Source of the DNA: Oscarella lobularis
Lineage: Eukaryota > Porifera > Homoscleromorpha > Homosclerophorida > Oscarellidae
Assembly (NCBI RefSeq): GCF_947507565.1
Contig: NC_089175.1
Location: 3,585,733-3,649,732 of the forward strand
Reading direction: 5' to 3'
DNA length: 64,000 nt
Under the pieces are notes generated by a model. That model searched no databases. It was given only the letters and a program-made list of their open reading frames with translations, and had not been told where the DNA came from. Position numbers and translations under genes: made by a program. Position 1 is the first letter of the stretch; each line of letters starts with the position of its first letter. Shown here one piece after another: positions 20,340 through 32,422 of this stretch.

Positions 20340-21230
20340 CAATAGGGCAAAGGAATGACGAAGTTGGAACTCCCCGCTGTGGTATCATCGCCAGTTCCGG
20401 AATCTAAAATACACCTCGTGGCGCACAGCGAAACAAAGTCTTACGCTACGATCGCATCTCCTCTTGCTCTATCTCCCCTTGCTCCAATAAGAAGCCTTTT
20501 GTATTGCAATTAAGGTTTACTTTTCGTGTATGAAGCGGATAAAGAGACCCATCGCCTTACCATGACGCCACAACAGAAGCGTGGGCGACCCCACGCGTAC
20601 GTAGTACACTACATGCAGCGTGATTCAAGAGCCCGATTTACATTTCCTAAAGCGGATTGCACGGATTTTTTTCTTTTCCTTCGCTTCCACCTCCCAGATG
20701 GACAGTAGAAATTGAAGAAACGTTGCTAAGGGCGCCTAACAACGTAAAGAGATAGCCGCAGCTGTTCCCCGTCAAGCTATATCTAGCGCATCTTCATCAT
20801 TTCCGGTGAAAAAAGAGGATGCGGTCCCCTTGCGGGCCGCGAGCCTACATCTCCCCGCCCAAGCCGAAGCGTCTTTATAGACCGGTGATATCCCCCCTAA
20901 ATCGATAATCTCACTAGAGACGCCGTCCCAAGCATGCAAACCCTCCTTCTCCTCCTTGCACCCTACGCTCTCCTCCCCGCCGTCTCCACGCAAATCTACC
21001 GCGCAGCCAACTCGACATCGACCTGCAATCCGCGCTGGGAATTCGACTGCAATGCGCCCGCCGCCCAAACGCCCTCATCACCGTGCATCCCACTCTCGTG
21101 GCGATGCGACGACGAACTGGACTGCGACACGGGCGCCGACGAATCCAACTGCGCCTCGCCGACCCTCCACTTCGAATCGGTGACCGAATCGAGCGTCGAC
21201 GTCGTCATAACGCCGCCGCCAAACGACTCG
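20340..21230. repeat. Direct duplication, copy 2 (LDLa gene 5' part)
   Basis: Partner of 14050-14940, about 6.3 kb apart. This copy is joined to a complete gene, so it is the likely source. Confidence 0.85.
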
Positions 21231-22083
21231 CCACCGATCACCGAGTACGAAATCCGATACTACAAAACGTCGGACTCGACGACGATCGAACCGAAAAAAA
21301 TCACCGTACCCTATCCGGCAACGGAGAACCCAACCTACGTCCCTCTAACCCAACTCGAAACCGATACGACCTATCGGGTCGAAGTCGTCGCCGCCACGAC
21401 TCGAGGCGGAGACGAATCGAAAGGGAAAACGGTCGACGGCGTCGTATCGACGACGACGACGACGTCCGGCGACGAAACGAACGAGACATGTCGACTGACG
21501 GTATCGATCGACGAATCGACGATCGATTGGAACTACGAGTGTCTCGACGCGCCCGTCCACGTTTTCATAGCGGAAGTTGTCCGGACGACGACGCCGTCCT
21601 ATCGGCGAATCGTAATAGGGAAAGAACAACCGTGGAGTCTAAGTATCGATGGAATGTCTCTGGATACGACTACGACAACGGACGATTATAGCGTTCGAAT
21701 TACGGCTGTCACTGCGAGCACGTTGGTTCGGTCCGCGCGATATCCCGTGACGTCACGGGGTATCAAAGTCGAAGAAGTTTCGAGCAAAGGTCGGCGGCGA
21801 CGATGAATTTTTGAGCTTGTTCGTTTATCTCTTGTTTGTATTTCTCTTCTTTTAGCTCCTCTTGGTTTGGTAATTGGAATTGCGGTCGTTGGGGGCGTGG
21901 TCGCTATTGTGTCGACTCTTCTTCTCTGTACCTTCAGGTGCGCTCCTCCGGCGAGAGTCTGCCTAGAGGAGTTGCGATTTAATGAGTCTTGTGTTTAGGT
22001 TGCATCAAAAGTCGAAGGCCTGGGACGCGAGGAAACTGTCCAAGGTTAGCGTCGACGATTGCCGGCAAGAGAGTCGCGTATAG
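20934..22083 (+). CDS. LDLa-FN3 single-pass transmembrane protein
   Basis: Three in-phase exons: 20934-21789, 21856-21937, 21999-22083 (about 340 residues). Order: signal peptide (MQTLLLLLAPYALLPAVST); an LDLa module (CNPRWEFDC ... CIPLSWRCDDELDCDTGADE), which in known families binds calcium through its acidic residues; an FN3 domain (LHFESVTESSVDVVITPPP to TYRVEVVAATTRGG); a second beta-rich domain with two Cys (ETCRLTVS, WNYECLDAP); a TM helix in exon 2 (LVIGIAVVGGVVAIVSTLLL); and a short tail of about 28 residues (KAWDARKLSKVSVDD). There is no tyrosine motif. A surface adhesion or ligand-binding role is inferred. Confidence 0.85.
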
Positions 22084-22089
22084 AAGTAG

Positions 22090-22460
22090 AAGACGAGACG
22101 AACGCGTGTCTGTAAAGAAACAAAACGTTATTTTAATGTAAATGAATGATATTTGGTTCCGAAGTACGTACAAATCTGCGACAAATGTGCCAACATTGTA
22201 TTCGTGACGTGCGCTAAAAGGTTGACGTTCCGTCGGTTCCGTCAGATTTCCTGCTCGCGGACATATTTGATATGACGAAACAAATTGATAAGGATTCTTC
22301 TCGGAACCCGTAAGTGTGCCACGAAGCTTCTGAAGCAAAAGATTTCATCTTCTTCTGCAGCAGCCCCGATATCCACCTAAGGGACTCGGACAGACATTAT
22401 ACGTAGCCTTTAGTCTCATCGAGTGTTTACCCACTTAAATCTAAGTGGTCCTATACCCCC
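22090..22460. other. Intergenic between LDLa gene and sulfotransferase
   Basis: A minus-strand open frame here (about 119 codons) overlaps the LDLa 3' exon and has no support from homology. I left it out. No other signal. Confidence 0.3.
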
Positions 22461-22462
22461 TT

Positions 22463-23578
22463 ATGCGAGTTCAGGTTCCATGTGGCTGCGGTGCTCGAAA
22501 GAGGTCACGGTTTCATCTAGTCACAGCGATATCTCTGATTCTTCTCGCTGGCACATGGTGCTGGATCCGCTCGCTGCGAATTTCATGTGAAGACTCGCGA
22601 GGGACGACTACTGGCAGGACTCCACGAACCGGATCTGTTTTCATGGCTCATTGCACCAATAGAACAAAACGACTAATACCAGCAAAGAAGACTGCTATCG
22701 AGGTAAAGCAGTCAGAATCTTTAGAAGTGAGAGGGGACTGGGAATACAACGTTGCACGTGTACACGTAATATTCACACTCCACAGCTTTCGTTTGTTCAT
22801 TTCTGTATTCAAACGAAAACTTTTCATATTATTATAGGAAGCCCAATCGAAGCGCAAATCAGCGCTAAAACGTCTGTGTGCCGCACGCCAACTATCGCTC
22901 AACGCGCTCACCAGCAAAGAACGGCACCTTTTACTGAGAAACATCATCGTCAGTGACGAGCGAAAACTCCTCTACTGCTGCATTCCCCACGTGGCGTGTC
23001 CCACGTGGAACGACATCCTAAAGAAGCACTCGAACGAGTCCAAGCTCAAGGTTCTGGTCAGTTACTCGCCTGATCAAATCGAACGTCGTCTGAGGACGTA
23101 CTATAGTTTCACGTTCGTTCGTCATCCACTCGCACGTTTGGTCGCCGCCTATCGAAAGAATTTCGTCAACGGAACGAAATCAGCTTTAGCAAAGGAGATC
23201 ATTAAAAGATATCGAAATGATCCAAAAGCAGAAAAGAGTGGCGTTACATTTGAGGAATTCGTTCGCTTTTTGTTGGAAGCGAGTGTTTGGGCAATGGATC
23301 GTCACTGGCAGCCTTCCTATCTCATCTGCCAGCCGTGCATCGTTTCGTATAATTTTATCGGTTCCTTTGAGTCGTTGGAAGATGAATCGAACTACGTTTT
23401 GGAAAGAAGGGGAGCTAGGGAACGGTGGCCCACTGGAATGCGATTCAATGACACGGCGATGAAGCAGGACCTAGAAAATATGTATAAAGGGCTAAGCTCT
23501 GATCTTGTAAGGGAACTTGTAGGAAAGTATCACTTGGATTTTTCACTCTTTGGCTACGATTTTGGTCAATATTTGTAA
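22463..23578 (+). CDS. Carbohydrate sulfotransferase, HNK-1ST/CHST family
   Basis: Type II Golgi enzyme expected to move sulfate from PAPS to a glycan hydroxyl. Exon 1 starts at ATG 22463 with a cytosolic basic stretch and a TM anchor (FHLVTAISLILLAGTWCWI). It ends at 22726 (GAA|GTGAGA) or 22750 (AAC|GTTGCA); both keep phase 0. Exon 2 is 22838-23578, and the total is about 334-342 residues. The 5'-PSB motif is LLYCCIPHVACPTWND, where the family normally has PKVAC: Lys is replaced by His. The 3'-PSB motif is FTFVRHPLARLVAAYRKNF, which is standard. The C-terminal LFGYDFGQYL is typical. Decayed 3' copies occur at about 30640 and 38825. Substrate cannot be told from sequence. Confidence 0.85.
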
Positions 23579-23599
23579 ATAACAAGAATCATACCTTGA

Positions 23600-23945
23600 A
23601 ATTAGGTTCTGTTGGTTTTTCGTTTGCAGGAAGCAGAAGGATGTTATGCGTTTCTTGTAGTTTTGAAGATGGTCTGCCCACCTCTATCACACTCGTCGTC
23701 ATCTCGACAGCGATTATATGAAAGCTTCCTGGACCGTCACAGAAAGGTGCCAGTACTACATGTAAACATGAATACAGTAGTACGATGTTTTCAACTGGAA
23801 GAGCGCCAGAACGGCTCGAGAAAAGCATTTCTTGTCCGAAAATGGCTTGACAACAGAAAGGCAGACGCAGCTCAAGAAGCGGAAAAGAAGATTGCGGAGA
23901 TATGTAATAGCAAATATGTTAAATCTGCATGTCATTGCTAGACGA
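23600..23945 (+). pseudogene. Remnant of kinase-gene 5' region
   Basis: TTAGGTTCTGTTGG...TTTGCAGGAAGCAG and the text up to about 23900 match the 5' flank and first exon of the kinase gene (35690-36100), but degraded: the GSRKAFLVRKWLDNRKAD stretch corresponds to WLEKSISLVQEWLDN. The reading frame is disrupted. It shows that the sulfotransferase 3' end and the kinase 5' end travelled together in later duplications. Confidence 0.65.
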
Positions 23946-24059
23946 ATACGACAAAGTCGGTCGGATAGAACAATTCGATTTAATTAAGTGCAAAACCGTG
24001 GTAAACAGGACACTTTTGCTACGGTATATGAACTGGATGCAGAGTTGCTGTTGGAAATT

Positions 24060-24160
24060 TAGCAACGCGCTCTCCAGTCACTCCTCCAGTTTCTCCTAGC
24101 TTCTCCTCCAGTACGTCACTCCTCCAGCTTCTCCAGTTACTCCTCCCCTATTTTTAGCCA
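24060..24160. repeat. CTCCTCCAG-type low-complexity repeat
   Basis: Tandem variants of CACTCCTCCAG(T/C)TTCTC over about 90 bases. No coding role seen. The flanks (23950-24480) have no gene. Confidence 0.6.
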
Positions 24161-24517
24161 ATCAGAAATTGGAATGCTGGTTGCTGATGTCCGATTGGTC
24201 AACTTTACTTCAGCTGACCAGCATCGGCGACGTGGTTGCTCTCGATTCGCACTGCAACTCGCAAATCCCGATTAGCCACACCCAATTAGCAAGCGTCCAC
24301 GATTTCCTCATCTAGGTAACCGTGCAAAGTAAAACCATGCCTAAAAACCATCTCGCTTCTACAAATGGTTTTCTATAAAAGGCAGTGCGTTTCTATCTGT
24401 GTTATAAGCGATCACTCTATACTCTATACTAGTACATATAGCTTGCTCCCACAGTACTAAATTTAGTACCTGAGTCTGCAGAAGGACAGCCAAAGTCTTG
24501 GGTCGGACTGTAGAATT

Positions 24518-24609
24518 GGGAATTCCCGCCCCCCGAACTGCCCGAACAAACTTCTTGTGTCGGGAGTTCCCCTTGTGGTCGGGAGTTCCCCTTGTGGTCG
24601 GGAATTCCC
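24518..24609. promoter_or_regulatory. Cluster of four NF-kB-like sites
   Basis: GGGAATTCCC at 24518-24527 and 24600-24609, and GGGAGTTCCC at 24562-24571 and 24581-24590. All fit the kB consensus GGGRNWYYCC. The last three lie exactly 19 bases apart within a tandem repeat. They sit 75-166 bases upstream of the ATG at 24684. I saw no further perfect GGGAATTCCC by eye in this window. Confidence 0.65.
24528..24549. promoter_or_regulatory. CCGAAC direct repeat upstream of GTPase 1
   Basis: CCCCCCGAACTGCCCGAAC, a weaker form of the paired CCGAACC motif found upstream of GTPases 2 and 3 and of the family II receptor. It is embedded between the first and second kB-like sites. Confidence 0.35.
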
Positions 24610-24683
24610 CTTGCCGCGCGTGGGCGCGACACAACCTGTACAGAGTGCACCTCTTCCTTGTTTTCATAGGAGCCAGTGCTTCA

Positions 24684-25938
24684 ATGGCTTGCGTTCGCAC
24701 ACGAAAAAGAGGTTTAGCATGCAAAACTCCGCACATGACGTGTCTTGTCCTTCATTTACTTTGCGTATTTGTCATTAGATGCAGAGCCATTTTTGTCTGA
24801 AGAAGACGTCAAGCGTTTAGGACGTCGCGTTCAAAACGAAAAAAGGCATGTTCAAATACTAGCAGTCGGACAAACGGGTATGGGAAAGACAACGACTGTG
24901 AATCGAACAGTTGGCACTATGACTCCAGTAAGCTGTTCTGGAGACGGGGTAGGTATACTTATACTGTAAATGAGGAGTGCTAATCAGATTTGAGACTTTT
25001 CTAGTCTACAACAAAAGCAGTACATACCTACACTCGCAGCGCGCTGTTGGCGGCGAACGACATCGTCCCGTTTCAACTAAGTTTTACTGATACCCCAGGC
25101 CTCGGCGACAGCGAGAAAAAATTTTCAGACAACGACATCTGCTTCACAATAAAAGAATCCATTAGAAGCGATGCCGCTGTGTTTATTTTGTACTTTATTA
25201 AAGCTGGAGAAAAACAGAACGGCAGGCACATTACGGCTATTAAGGAGCTTGAGAAAGCGACAGGAAGAAAAATTGATGCCGTCGTTTTGACAAATGCATC
25301 AAAATTGCCAGATTTTGGTGAATGTTCGGGGAAGCCTGTCAAAGACACTTTCGACGAATTACGCCAAGAATTGCTTTCACGGTGGACTACGAAAGGACTT
25401 CGGCGTGAATTCGAAGAATACCTACATGAGGAAGAGGAAACAAGCTGTCTTCAGGATACTAGGAAGTTTGACAAAAAAGCTGACGGAAGTCCATGGACTA
25501 ATAAAATGAAAAGGCTTGTCATTCAAATGTACTATCGTCAAAAGAATCGTCATGGATTCAAAATGTGGTTTCGGAAATGCCTTAACAGACCGCATGATCA
25601 ACTTATTCCTGTTTTGAAGATTGAAAACAGTATTGAGCTTGATGAACGCGGAAAGTACGTGAAACAATAGTCCTTGTGCTTTGAATTCCATAGTACAGTA
25701 CTTGTTTAGATTTGGCATGCTCCAGTTTCACACAAAACTTGCTGAAGTTTTTGGACAAAGATCCTCTTTCTACAGTCATGTTTTTGTTCTAATGACGACG
25801 AAAGTTGTTACTGAAAGGGCGACAGTGTTAGATCAAACTGTATGTACTAAGCTACAGATGATTTTGCCAAAAGACAAACTTTGTTTCGATGAAGGTCATT
25901 CAAGTTTGCCCCCAGCAGGAAGAAAAGAAGTTTACTAA
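24684..25938 (+). CDS. AIG1/GIMAP-like GTPase 1 (no death-fold domains)
   Basis: Exons 24684-24711, 24779-24948, 25005-25654 and 25710 onward join in phase. A short leader (MACVRTRKRD) is followed by the P-loop GQTGMGKTT, a switch-region TYTRS, G3 FTDTPGLGDSEKKF and a G4-position VVLTNASKLPD with no canonical NKxD. An all-alpha C-terminal half contains WFRKCLNRP. The last exon runs open to TAA at 25938. Alternatively it splices at 25839 (ACT|GTATGT) to the small exon at 26078 (EDESSESTKNAREES) and to 26243-26376, which encodes an amphipathic helix (GEKIFEAGITVFESIKMALK). Compared with GTPases 2 and 3 it lacks the DED-like and death domains. Four kB-like sites lie just upstream. Confidence 0.75.
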
Positions 25939-26379
25939 GAAAAAAATTGAGGTTAATGTTGAGCATTCGCTAGTTAGAATTAATGATTCTATCAGTAAAG
26001 AACTAATTAGTTAGTAGATAATTATTTATTGTAAAAGGTAAGCTTAGTCTAGCTTGTGAATTTGCTTTTTGGAATAGGCAGTGGAAGACGAATCATCAGA
26101 GTCGACAAAAAATGCAAGAGAAGAATCGAATAAAGGTGCGCTTAGTAATAAGAACCACTTCACGCATATACAATAGAAAGACTCGCAAGCCGCATGCAGT
26201 TGTCTTGTAAATCGATCAGAGCAAATCACCTATCTTTTTAGGACTATTCTTGGACTGGATCGATGAAACGGCTACAAAAGCTGGCGAAAAGATTTTTGAG
26301 GCTGGCATAACGGTTTTTGAGTCTATCAAAATGGCTCTTAAGTTTGGCAAAAAGCTGTTTGAGACTTTCGTATGAGACT

Positions 26380-27540
26380 TTTCATGGAAGCTGACTCTAC
26401 GTAGCTGCATGCGTAGTTGGAATTTTTTGGTACATCGAGTAGCAGATTTTGTTTGTGAAGGTGCACATACGGTAAATTTACAATTGCTGGTCTATATAAC
26501 CAGGCTATATTATAGTTCTTCTATCTTCATAATGATCAACTCGTCTGTTTGGTTGAGCACACAATGCCATTCGACGTCTCAGCTATAGTCTCCTTCCAAA
26601 CCAATCCGAAACAAAGTTGTTTATGGAACTTCCTACAACGATTAGATTAATTTATTTCACAGTGCTTGAAGGTTTCCACAACGAGTGACTCTAGCTGTTG
26701 TCAAGAGAATGTACTTAGTTGAGCCTATATGAACGATTGTCTCTCAAATTGCAACTGTTCGTCCATCAACTATAAACCACGCATAAACAGTCATCAATCC
26801 TCCTTCTGACGATTTTTCTCGCCACTTAGACTACTAGGCAACTCCCCCAAGTTGGCAGCGTCTGAGTAATGATCGAAGTTGATTCTAAAAAGCATTGCAC
26901 GTTATACTTGGAGGGAGGGAGGGAGGGAGGGAGGGAGAGTGACCGCCACTGGGAAAAATTGAAAGCGACCAAAATGAGTCTTTCGCTGAGAGGGAAAGCT
27001 AACAACTGCTTGGTTACGCGAAACAAGTCAAAGTTAAAACTTGAAATCAACTAAAACCTTCGTACGTGGGGCTGGAGCAGCCTCGTGATGGCATCTACAT
27101 GTACATATCGACCAACTCATCAGCTGATTAGCCAGTTGTCTCGGTGCGTACCTCTGCATGTACGGCCAGTTTGCTGGTTGCATTAGCTGCACTTGAAGAT
27201 ATATCCCAGCGACGTTTCCTCAGTGTCAGTGACATTGACAACGAATTGAATTACGCGCGTATGTTAGCTCCGGTTGTCAAAGCATCAGCTCTTTTGCCTG
27301 TACCAGGTTTCGTGCTTCTCTAGCGTTCAGTGTACACATAAGAGGTTCAACAACAGCCTGAGGAGCAGCATTGTCTCTGCGCTTCCCAAACTAAGCAAGT
27401 ATGTACCTTGTTTTAACCGGTCAAGTATAAGGATCTTAGTGAGGTGGGACAAATAAGGCACAATTAATCGTCACTCGGCAGACAACAACAACAACAGTAA
27501 CATTTGAAATAGCGCCTCTGCTAGGAAACGAGCTGTTTTC
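26380..27540. other. Intergenic with simple and dispersed repeats
   Basis: (GGGA)n at about 26911-26938. ACTCGTCTG-type motifs at about 26525 and 27095. From about 27060 onward the sequence is homologous to 31950-32290, so it belongs to the duplicated 5' flank of GTPases 2 and 3. No gene seen. Confidence 0.5.
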
Positions 27541-27542
27541 AT

Positions 27543-27694
27543 CCCGAACCAACCCCGAACCAAGTGCATGCACGACAAGGTCTGCACAGCGTGCACAAAT
27601 TAATTCCACCCAGCAAAACTCCACGCCCAGCAACATGCATTCAAAGTAGCGTTTCTGCCTATTTACGTGAACTCACCCCGAACCACCCCGAACC
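27543..27694. promoter_or_regulatory. Two CCGAACC direct-repeat elements upstream of GTPase 2
   Basis: CCCGAACCAACCCCGAACC at 27543-27561 and CCCCGAACCACCCCGAACC at 27676-27694, about 250 and 115 bases before the ATG at 27801. One of the two is retained upstream of GTPase 3 (32423-32442). Confidence 0.45.
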
Positions 27695-27800
27695 AAGTTG
27701 ATTGAGAATTTACCTAATTAGATTAAAAGCTAACCGGGGATTTCCAACCCCAATTAACTTTGCGATGTATTGAGCTACTTTGTTATAGGTGTGCTTCATC

Positions 27801-30420
27801 ATGAACGATTTCAATGAAGACGCAAGTTCAGAGCCCCACAGCGTGTCAGGTAGAGCGAAGAGCCCCGCACCTGCTTCTTCTTTTTGCAGCGTGTTCACTA
27901 GATAAGCTTACTTTAGCGGGGAAGAGCAAGGAACTGTGCAATCTAGTGGTAGAACTAGACGAAATAATCAGCATTTCAGGCAGATATCAAAACAAATTTC
28001 GTCATTTCATGGTCTATTTTTGCAAAAAAAATAATATTGAATGGCTGCCTCAAATGGGCGACTCGCTTCAAGTTCTCACCGCTAGCGACCTTTTGTTTCT
28101 GGTGGAAACTAAACTTCCACGCCATGGGTGGGACGATACTAAAATAGCCGCATTATTGGGAAATGTGGCGAATAAAACCGGTTTGCCTGACATGCACGAC
28201 AAGTTTCTGGACCTAAGGCAGGAGCTCTCCAGACCTAAGCCAGACAAAGGCGGCAATGTTGGTATGATTGCATAGACGTTTTGCGGAGACTCAATTTCCC
28301 TCTAAGCCGCGTGCATGAGTACGAAACCAAACTGCGCGCAAGTGTAATAATAACACGATAACTGGCATTTTTGGAGGGGAGGGGGAGGGGGAGGAGGGGA
28401 GGAGAAAGAATTTCCGCACAGTACCAACTGCAATTCTGCTCTTTAGATCCAGAAATAGATCGTGCAATTTCTTTCGTATGCGGCCAATTAGGTCGCGAAT
28501 GGAAATTGTTTTTTGCACAATTGGGCCTTCAAAGCAGTCTTCTTGATGACTGTGATGAGGAAAAAAGCATTCCGTTGAAATGCTACAGAGCTTTTGACAA
28601 GTGGAAGACGATAAAAGGGAAAAGTGCAACAATTGACAAACTGCTGAGAGCATTGTGCGAATCTGAACGTTTGGGCACTGCAGAAGAATTAGTTGATAAA
28701 TTAAGCTTGCCTGGTTCGTTTACAGCCATGGTAGAATAAATTCCTTCAGTAATCTTTTTTCAGGGTGCGGAAAAGTATTGGAATCATATCGACAGCAAGA
28801 TGGGCCTCTATCCAGCAGGTACAGTGGATGGATATACGCATATACGCCACGTAGTAGCTTGCATTACCTGTCCGTTACTATAGCACTTCTCTGGACGACC
28901 AGTCGTCGTACTCGACTTTATCTTCTTCGCTTTCGTTTGAAGCGAAACAGATGGCAATATTTGAAGACCCCGCTTTGCCCGAAGATCACATACAGCAAGC
29001 AGAAAAGTGCGTTCCTTCAGAAAATAGGCACGTTCAAATATTAGCCGTTGGTCAAACGGGTATGGGAAAAACAAGATCTATGAATCGAACTTTTGGCACA
29101 ATGGCTACAGAAGCCGTAGCTGGACAAGGGGTATGATCTGTGTAGCGAGGCCATACGCATGTGCACTAATTGCGTTTTCTAGTCCGTGACGGACAAGGTC
29201 ACTACGTACACTCGCACACTACGAATAGGCGGCGGTGCCGTTCCGTTTCGACTTAGTTTTACTGACACGCCAGGTCTGGGCGACAGTGATGCTAGGTTTT
29301 CCGATAATGACATTTGCAAAGCTATAAAAAAGTCCATTAGACCTGATGCAGCCGTGTTTATTCTCTACTTCATTAAGAATGGAGAATCAAAAAACCAGAG
29401 GCACATTGCCGCAATTGAAAAGCTTGAAAAAGTGACCAAAAGACAAATAACTGCTGTAGTTATAACAAACGCAATGAAAATACCAGACTATGGCGAATGT
29501 TCAAAACTTCCTGTTGCTGAAACGTTTCAAAACTTACATGAAGAACTGGAGTTAGCATGGACACCGCGGTCTAAAACTAGTTTTGGACCAAAAAAAGGAC
29601 TTCTGCCTGAATGCGTAGAATATCTTCAAATGTTGGAGGAAGACGAAACTGTTGATGAATTTGACAAACAACCTAACGGCGATCCTTGGCGTCGTAAGAC
29701 GAAAAAACTTGTTGTTCAACTGTACTTCCGGAGAAAGATTCACCGTGAATTCAAGAATTGGTTTCGGAAACACCTAAACAGACCTAATCTTAGTGTTATC
29801 AAGATTGAGAACGACTCTGTTGAGTATGGAGATGAGCGGGGAAAGTACGTGAAGGAGTACGCATGCACTGTCTTTCTCTCTAGTTCCTTTTTAGATTCGG
29901 CCTCTTTCAGTTTCACACAAACCTTGGTCTACTTTTGAAAAACGAAACGCCTTACGCTTCACGGGTTTTTGCCCTGATGACTTTACATAAAGTTCAAGCC
30001 TTGACAAATAACCTAGAGCTTTCAGTATGTATTGGAAATTTGTTTTACCTAAAAAGTAATTTGTCAATGCAGGTTATCGGTGTCGGCTCTCAGACAAGTG
30101 ATGCAATTTCAATTTTGGAAATACCGGTAGAGTTTAATATATAATTGCTCTGCACAGCAGCCATGCCTTTTGCAATATATAGGCGCCAGAAGATGATTCA
30201 TCTACAGCAACAAGAATTGCAAGAGAAGAATCGAGTAGAGGTGTGTACAGTACAGACTACAGAATTAAATACTAAATATTAAGTTGGTCTTACTGTCTAA
30301 CACGAGATCTTTGTAGGATTGTTGCAGTTGATCTGGGCCTATTTATCACGTTTCATCGTAAGTGAACGACCAGGCACATATTGTTATTATAGTAGGAATA
30401 AAAACTTTAGGGGTTGGTAA
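27801..30420 (+). CDS. DED-like/death-domain/AIG1-like GTPase fusion (GTPase 2)
   Basis: Ten exons in phase: 27801-27849, 27890-28261, 28447-28713, 28764-28818, 28884-29130, 29183-29844, 29895-30024, 30073-30126, 30183-30240, 30317-30420 (about 670 residues). Exon 2 is an alpha-helical DED-like domain (VVELDEIIS ... DLLFLVETKLP). Exon 3 is a death domain (LGREWKLFFAQLGL ... FDKWKTIKGKSATIDKLL). Then come the P-loop GQTGMGKTR, TYTRT, DTPGLGDSDARF and ITNAMKIPD, and a C-terminal helical part with WFRKHLNRP. The last exon adds GLLQLIWAYLSRFIV; a GTAAGT inside it may instead be a donor. Known death-fold proteins form signalling complexes, and GIMAPs self-assemble on membranes. A nucleotide-switched death-fold scaffold is my inference. 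Confidence 0.85.
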
Positions 30421-30639
30421 AAAAGGCAACCTACGGAAAGCCAATGTCCAGCCCTGCTCAGCACACAAAAATTCCTGTTTGAGTGCAACTTTTAGTCAAA
30501 AAAGTTTAACTTTGGTACAGCAGGCAGTTTGAATGGAATCTTGTAATCCAGGTAACCGCCAGGGACGACTGCTGCGAGCTCAGCTCCTTTGCAGTGTGGA
30601 AGATGAAGCAAATGTTTTGGGGAAAGAAGGGGAGCAAGT

Positions 30640-31720
30640 AAGTGAACGGTAGCTCAGTGGAATGCGGTTCAATAACATGGCGATGAAGCAGAACGTACAG
30701 TAGAAAATATGTATAAATTTTAATTAAAGGACTAAGTTCTGATCTTGTAATGGAACTTGTGGTATATATCACCTGGGCTTTTCGCTACGATTTCGTTCAA
30801 TTTCTGTAAATAACAAGAATCGGACCTTGAAATTAGGTTCTATTGGCTTTGCGTTTGCAGAAAGCAGCTTGCTTGAACGTTATCTACCTGTAGGATGTTT
30901 TGAATGTCTTATAGCGTCTCGACGCCTCTTACTTGCTACTATCGCTCTTCGTCGCCTCGACAGCGATTGCTTACCGCCCGAATGCAATCCTTACAATCAC
31001 TACATTGTATGCAGGCTCCGCTGGACGTCGCAGAAAGTCGCAAAACTCTTGAAGAGCGCGTGGTTTCTAGATGACGTAGCGTACGTTAAGGCGCCCGATG
31101 TCTTCAGGAAGAGCGCCAGAATGGCTCGAGAAAAGCATTTCTCTTGTCCAAGAATGGCTTGACAACGATACGAAGGCAGACGCAAACGATCTAGAAAAGC
31201 TCAAGAAGCTCTTGCTTGAAGGAAAAGGCAAGCACGGGTCTCGCTTTCAATTTCAATTTTCGTCCGATGGATGTTTTGTCCTCGGCGACTTTCTCCTTAG
31301 CCAAATCGTAGGTCTGTAGCTTCGTTTTCAACCCTGTGGGAAAATGGCTAATCCCATATCAAAGACAGCCGTGTAGAACAATCTGATTTGAGTGCAAAGC
31401 CGTGGAGACGACTAGCAAAACAGGGCGCTTTGCCACAGTATATGAAGCTCAGCTGGCCGGACGAAGAGTCGCTGTAAAAGTGCTCAATAAGAATAAATTA
31501 CCCGACTTCTTCGGCGAAAGAAAGACTATTAATTAAAGTATAAAGAAAATGGAGACGCGGTCGTCCTATTGATTCTCACGCTGCTAGTGAACTGAGGCAC
31601 AATTATGTGGTGGAATTTCGAGGCCAAGGCGAAACGACGACTTCAAGGATTCTCTTCAGAAGGAGATTCCTATTGTATTCGCTGTTTGGCTACAATTATG
31701 GTCAATATTTTTAATAATTT
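30640..31720 (+). pseudogene. Fused relic: sulfotransferase 3' end plus kinase 5' part
   Basis: 30640-30805 matches the last codons of the sulfotransferase (GLSSDLV then a decayed end). 30835-31100 matches the kinase 5' flank. 31118-31319 encodes SSGRAPEWLEKSISLVQEWL... like the kinase first exon. 31390-31530 retains ATVYEAQLAGRRVAVKVLNK but with a broken glycine loop and a stop after it. The rest fades by about 31720. Confidence 0.75.
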
Positions 31721-32422
31721 AAATTGAATTGCCCAGAAAGTAGTGCTAGCCACGATTTTTTGCTTATACGCGTATCTTTGAAAGAGACGAGATTTTAACC
31801 AAAAATCAAACGCATTATAGTCTATTTTTATTCAAGAAGATTTGAGCAGAGATGAAGGTGAATTATCTAAAGCGACGTTGCTGGGAAAGTGATTGCCACT
31901 GAGAGAAAAGAGAAGCATGGTTTCTCCCACTGTCTGAACGCACGTCTGAGTAGAAACGTTCGTGGGCTGGATCAGCTCGTGAGTCCATCTACATATGGAG
32001 CAACTCGTCTGCTATAATTAGCCAGTTGTCTCAGCACGCATCTCTGTACGGTCAGCTTGCTGCTGGTCACGGTAGCTACACTTGAAGTTATCTCAAGGTT
32101 CCTCAAGGTTCCTGACAACGAATTGAATTAGGTACGTATGTTAGCTCCGGGTGTCAGACCTTAGTAATGTGTTAAAATTTTTGCCTTAAGGTTTTGTGCT
32201 CTAGCTGTCAGTGTACACGCGAGAGATTTTATAGCAGCCTTAGGAACAGCATCTGCCATCGTCTCTGCGCTTGCCAAAGTGAGAATACCTAGTTAACCCG
32301 TCAAGTAAGGAGCTCATGCAGTGAGGTGGGACACCACAAAAACAAAAACAACAGTGACGACATGCATTCAAAGTGGCGCTTCTGCCTATTTACGTATAAA
32401 CGGACTGTAGAAAAATACTCAT
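31721..32422. other. Duplicated 5' flank of GTPase 3
   Basis: From about 31950 it is homologous to 27060-27400. No gene seen. Confidence 0.5.

Noticed and set aside
21301-21629. Minus-strand Arg-rich frames over the LDLa-FN3 gene
   Set aside because: Antisense of a CGA/TCG-rich coding exon. The plus-strand frame has recognisable domains and proper exon phase.
24429-24800. Frames around the kB-like sites
   Set aside because: Caused by the 19-base tandem repeat; they overlap the promoter region and first exon of GTPase 1.
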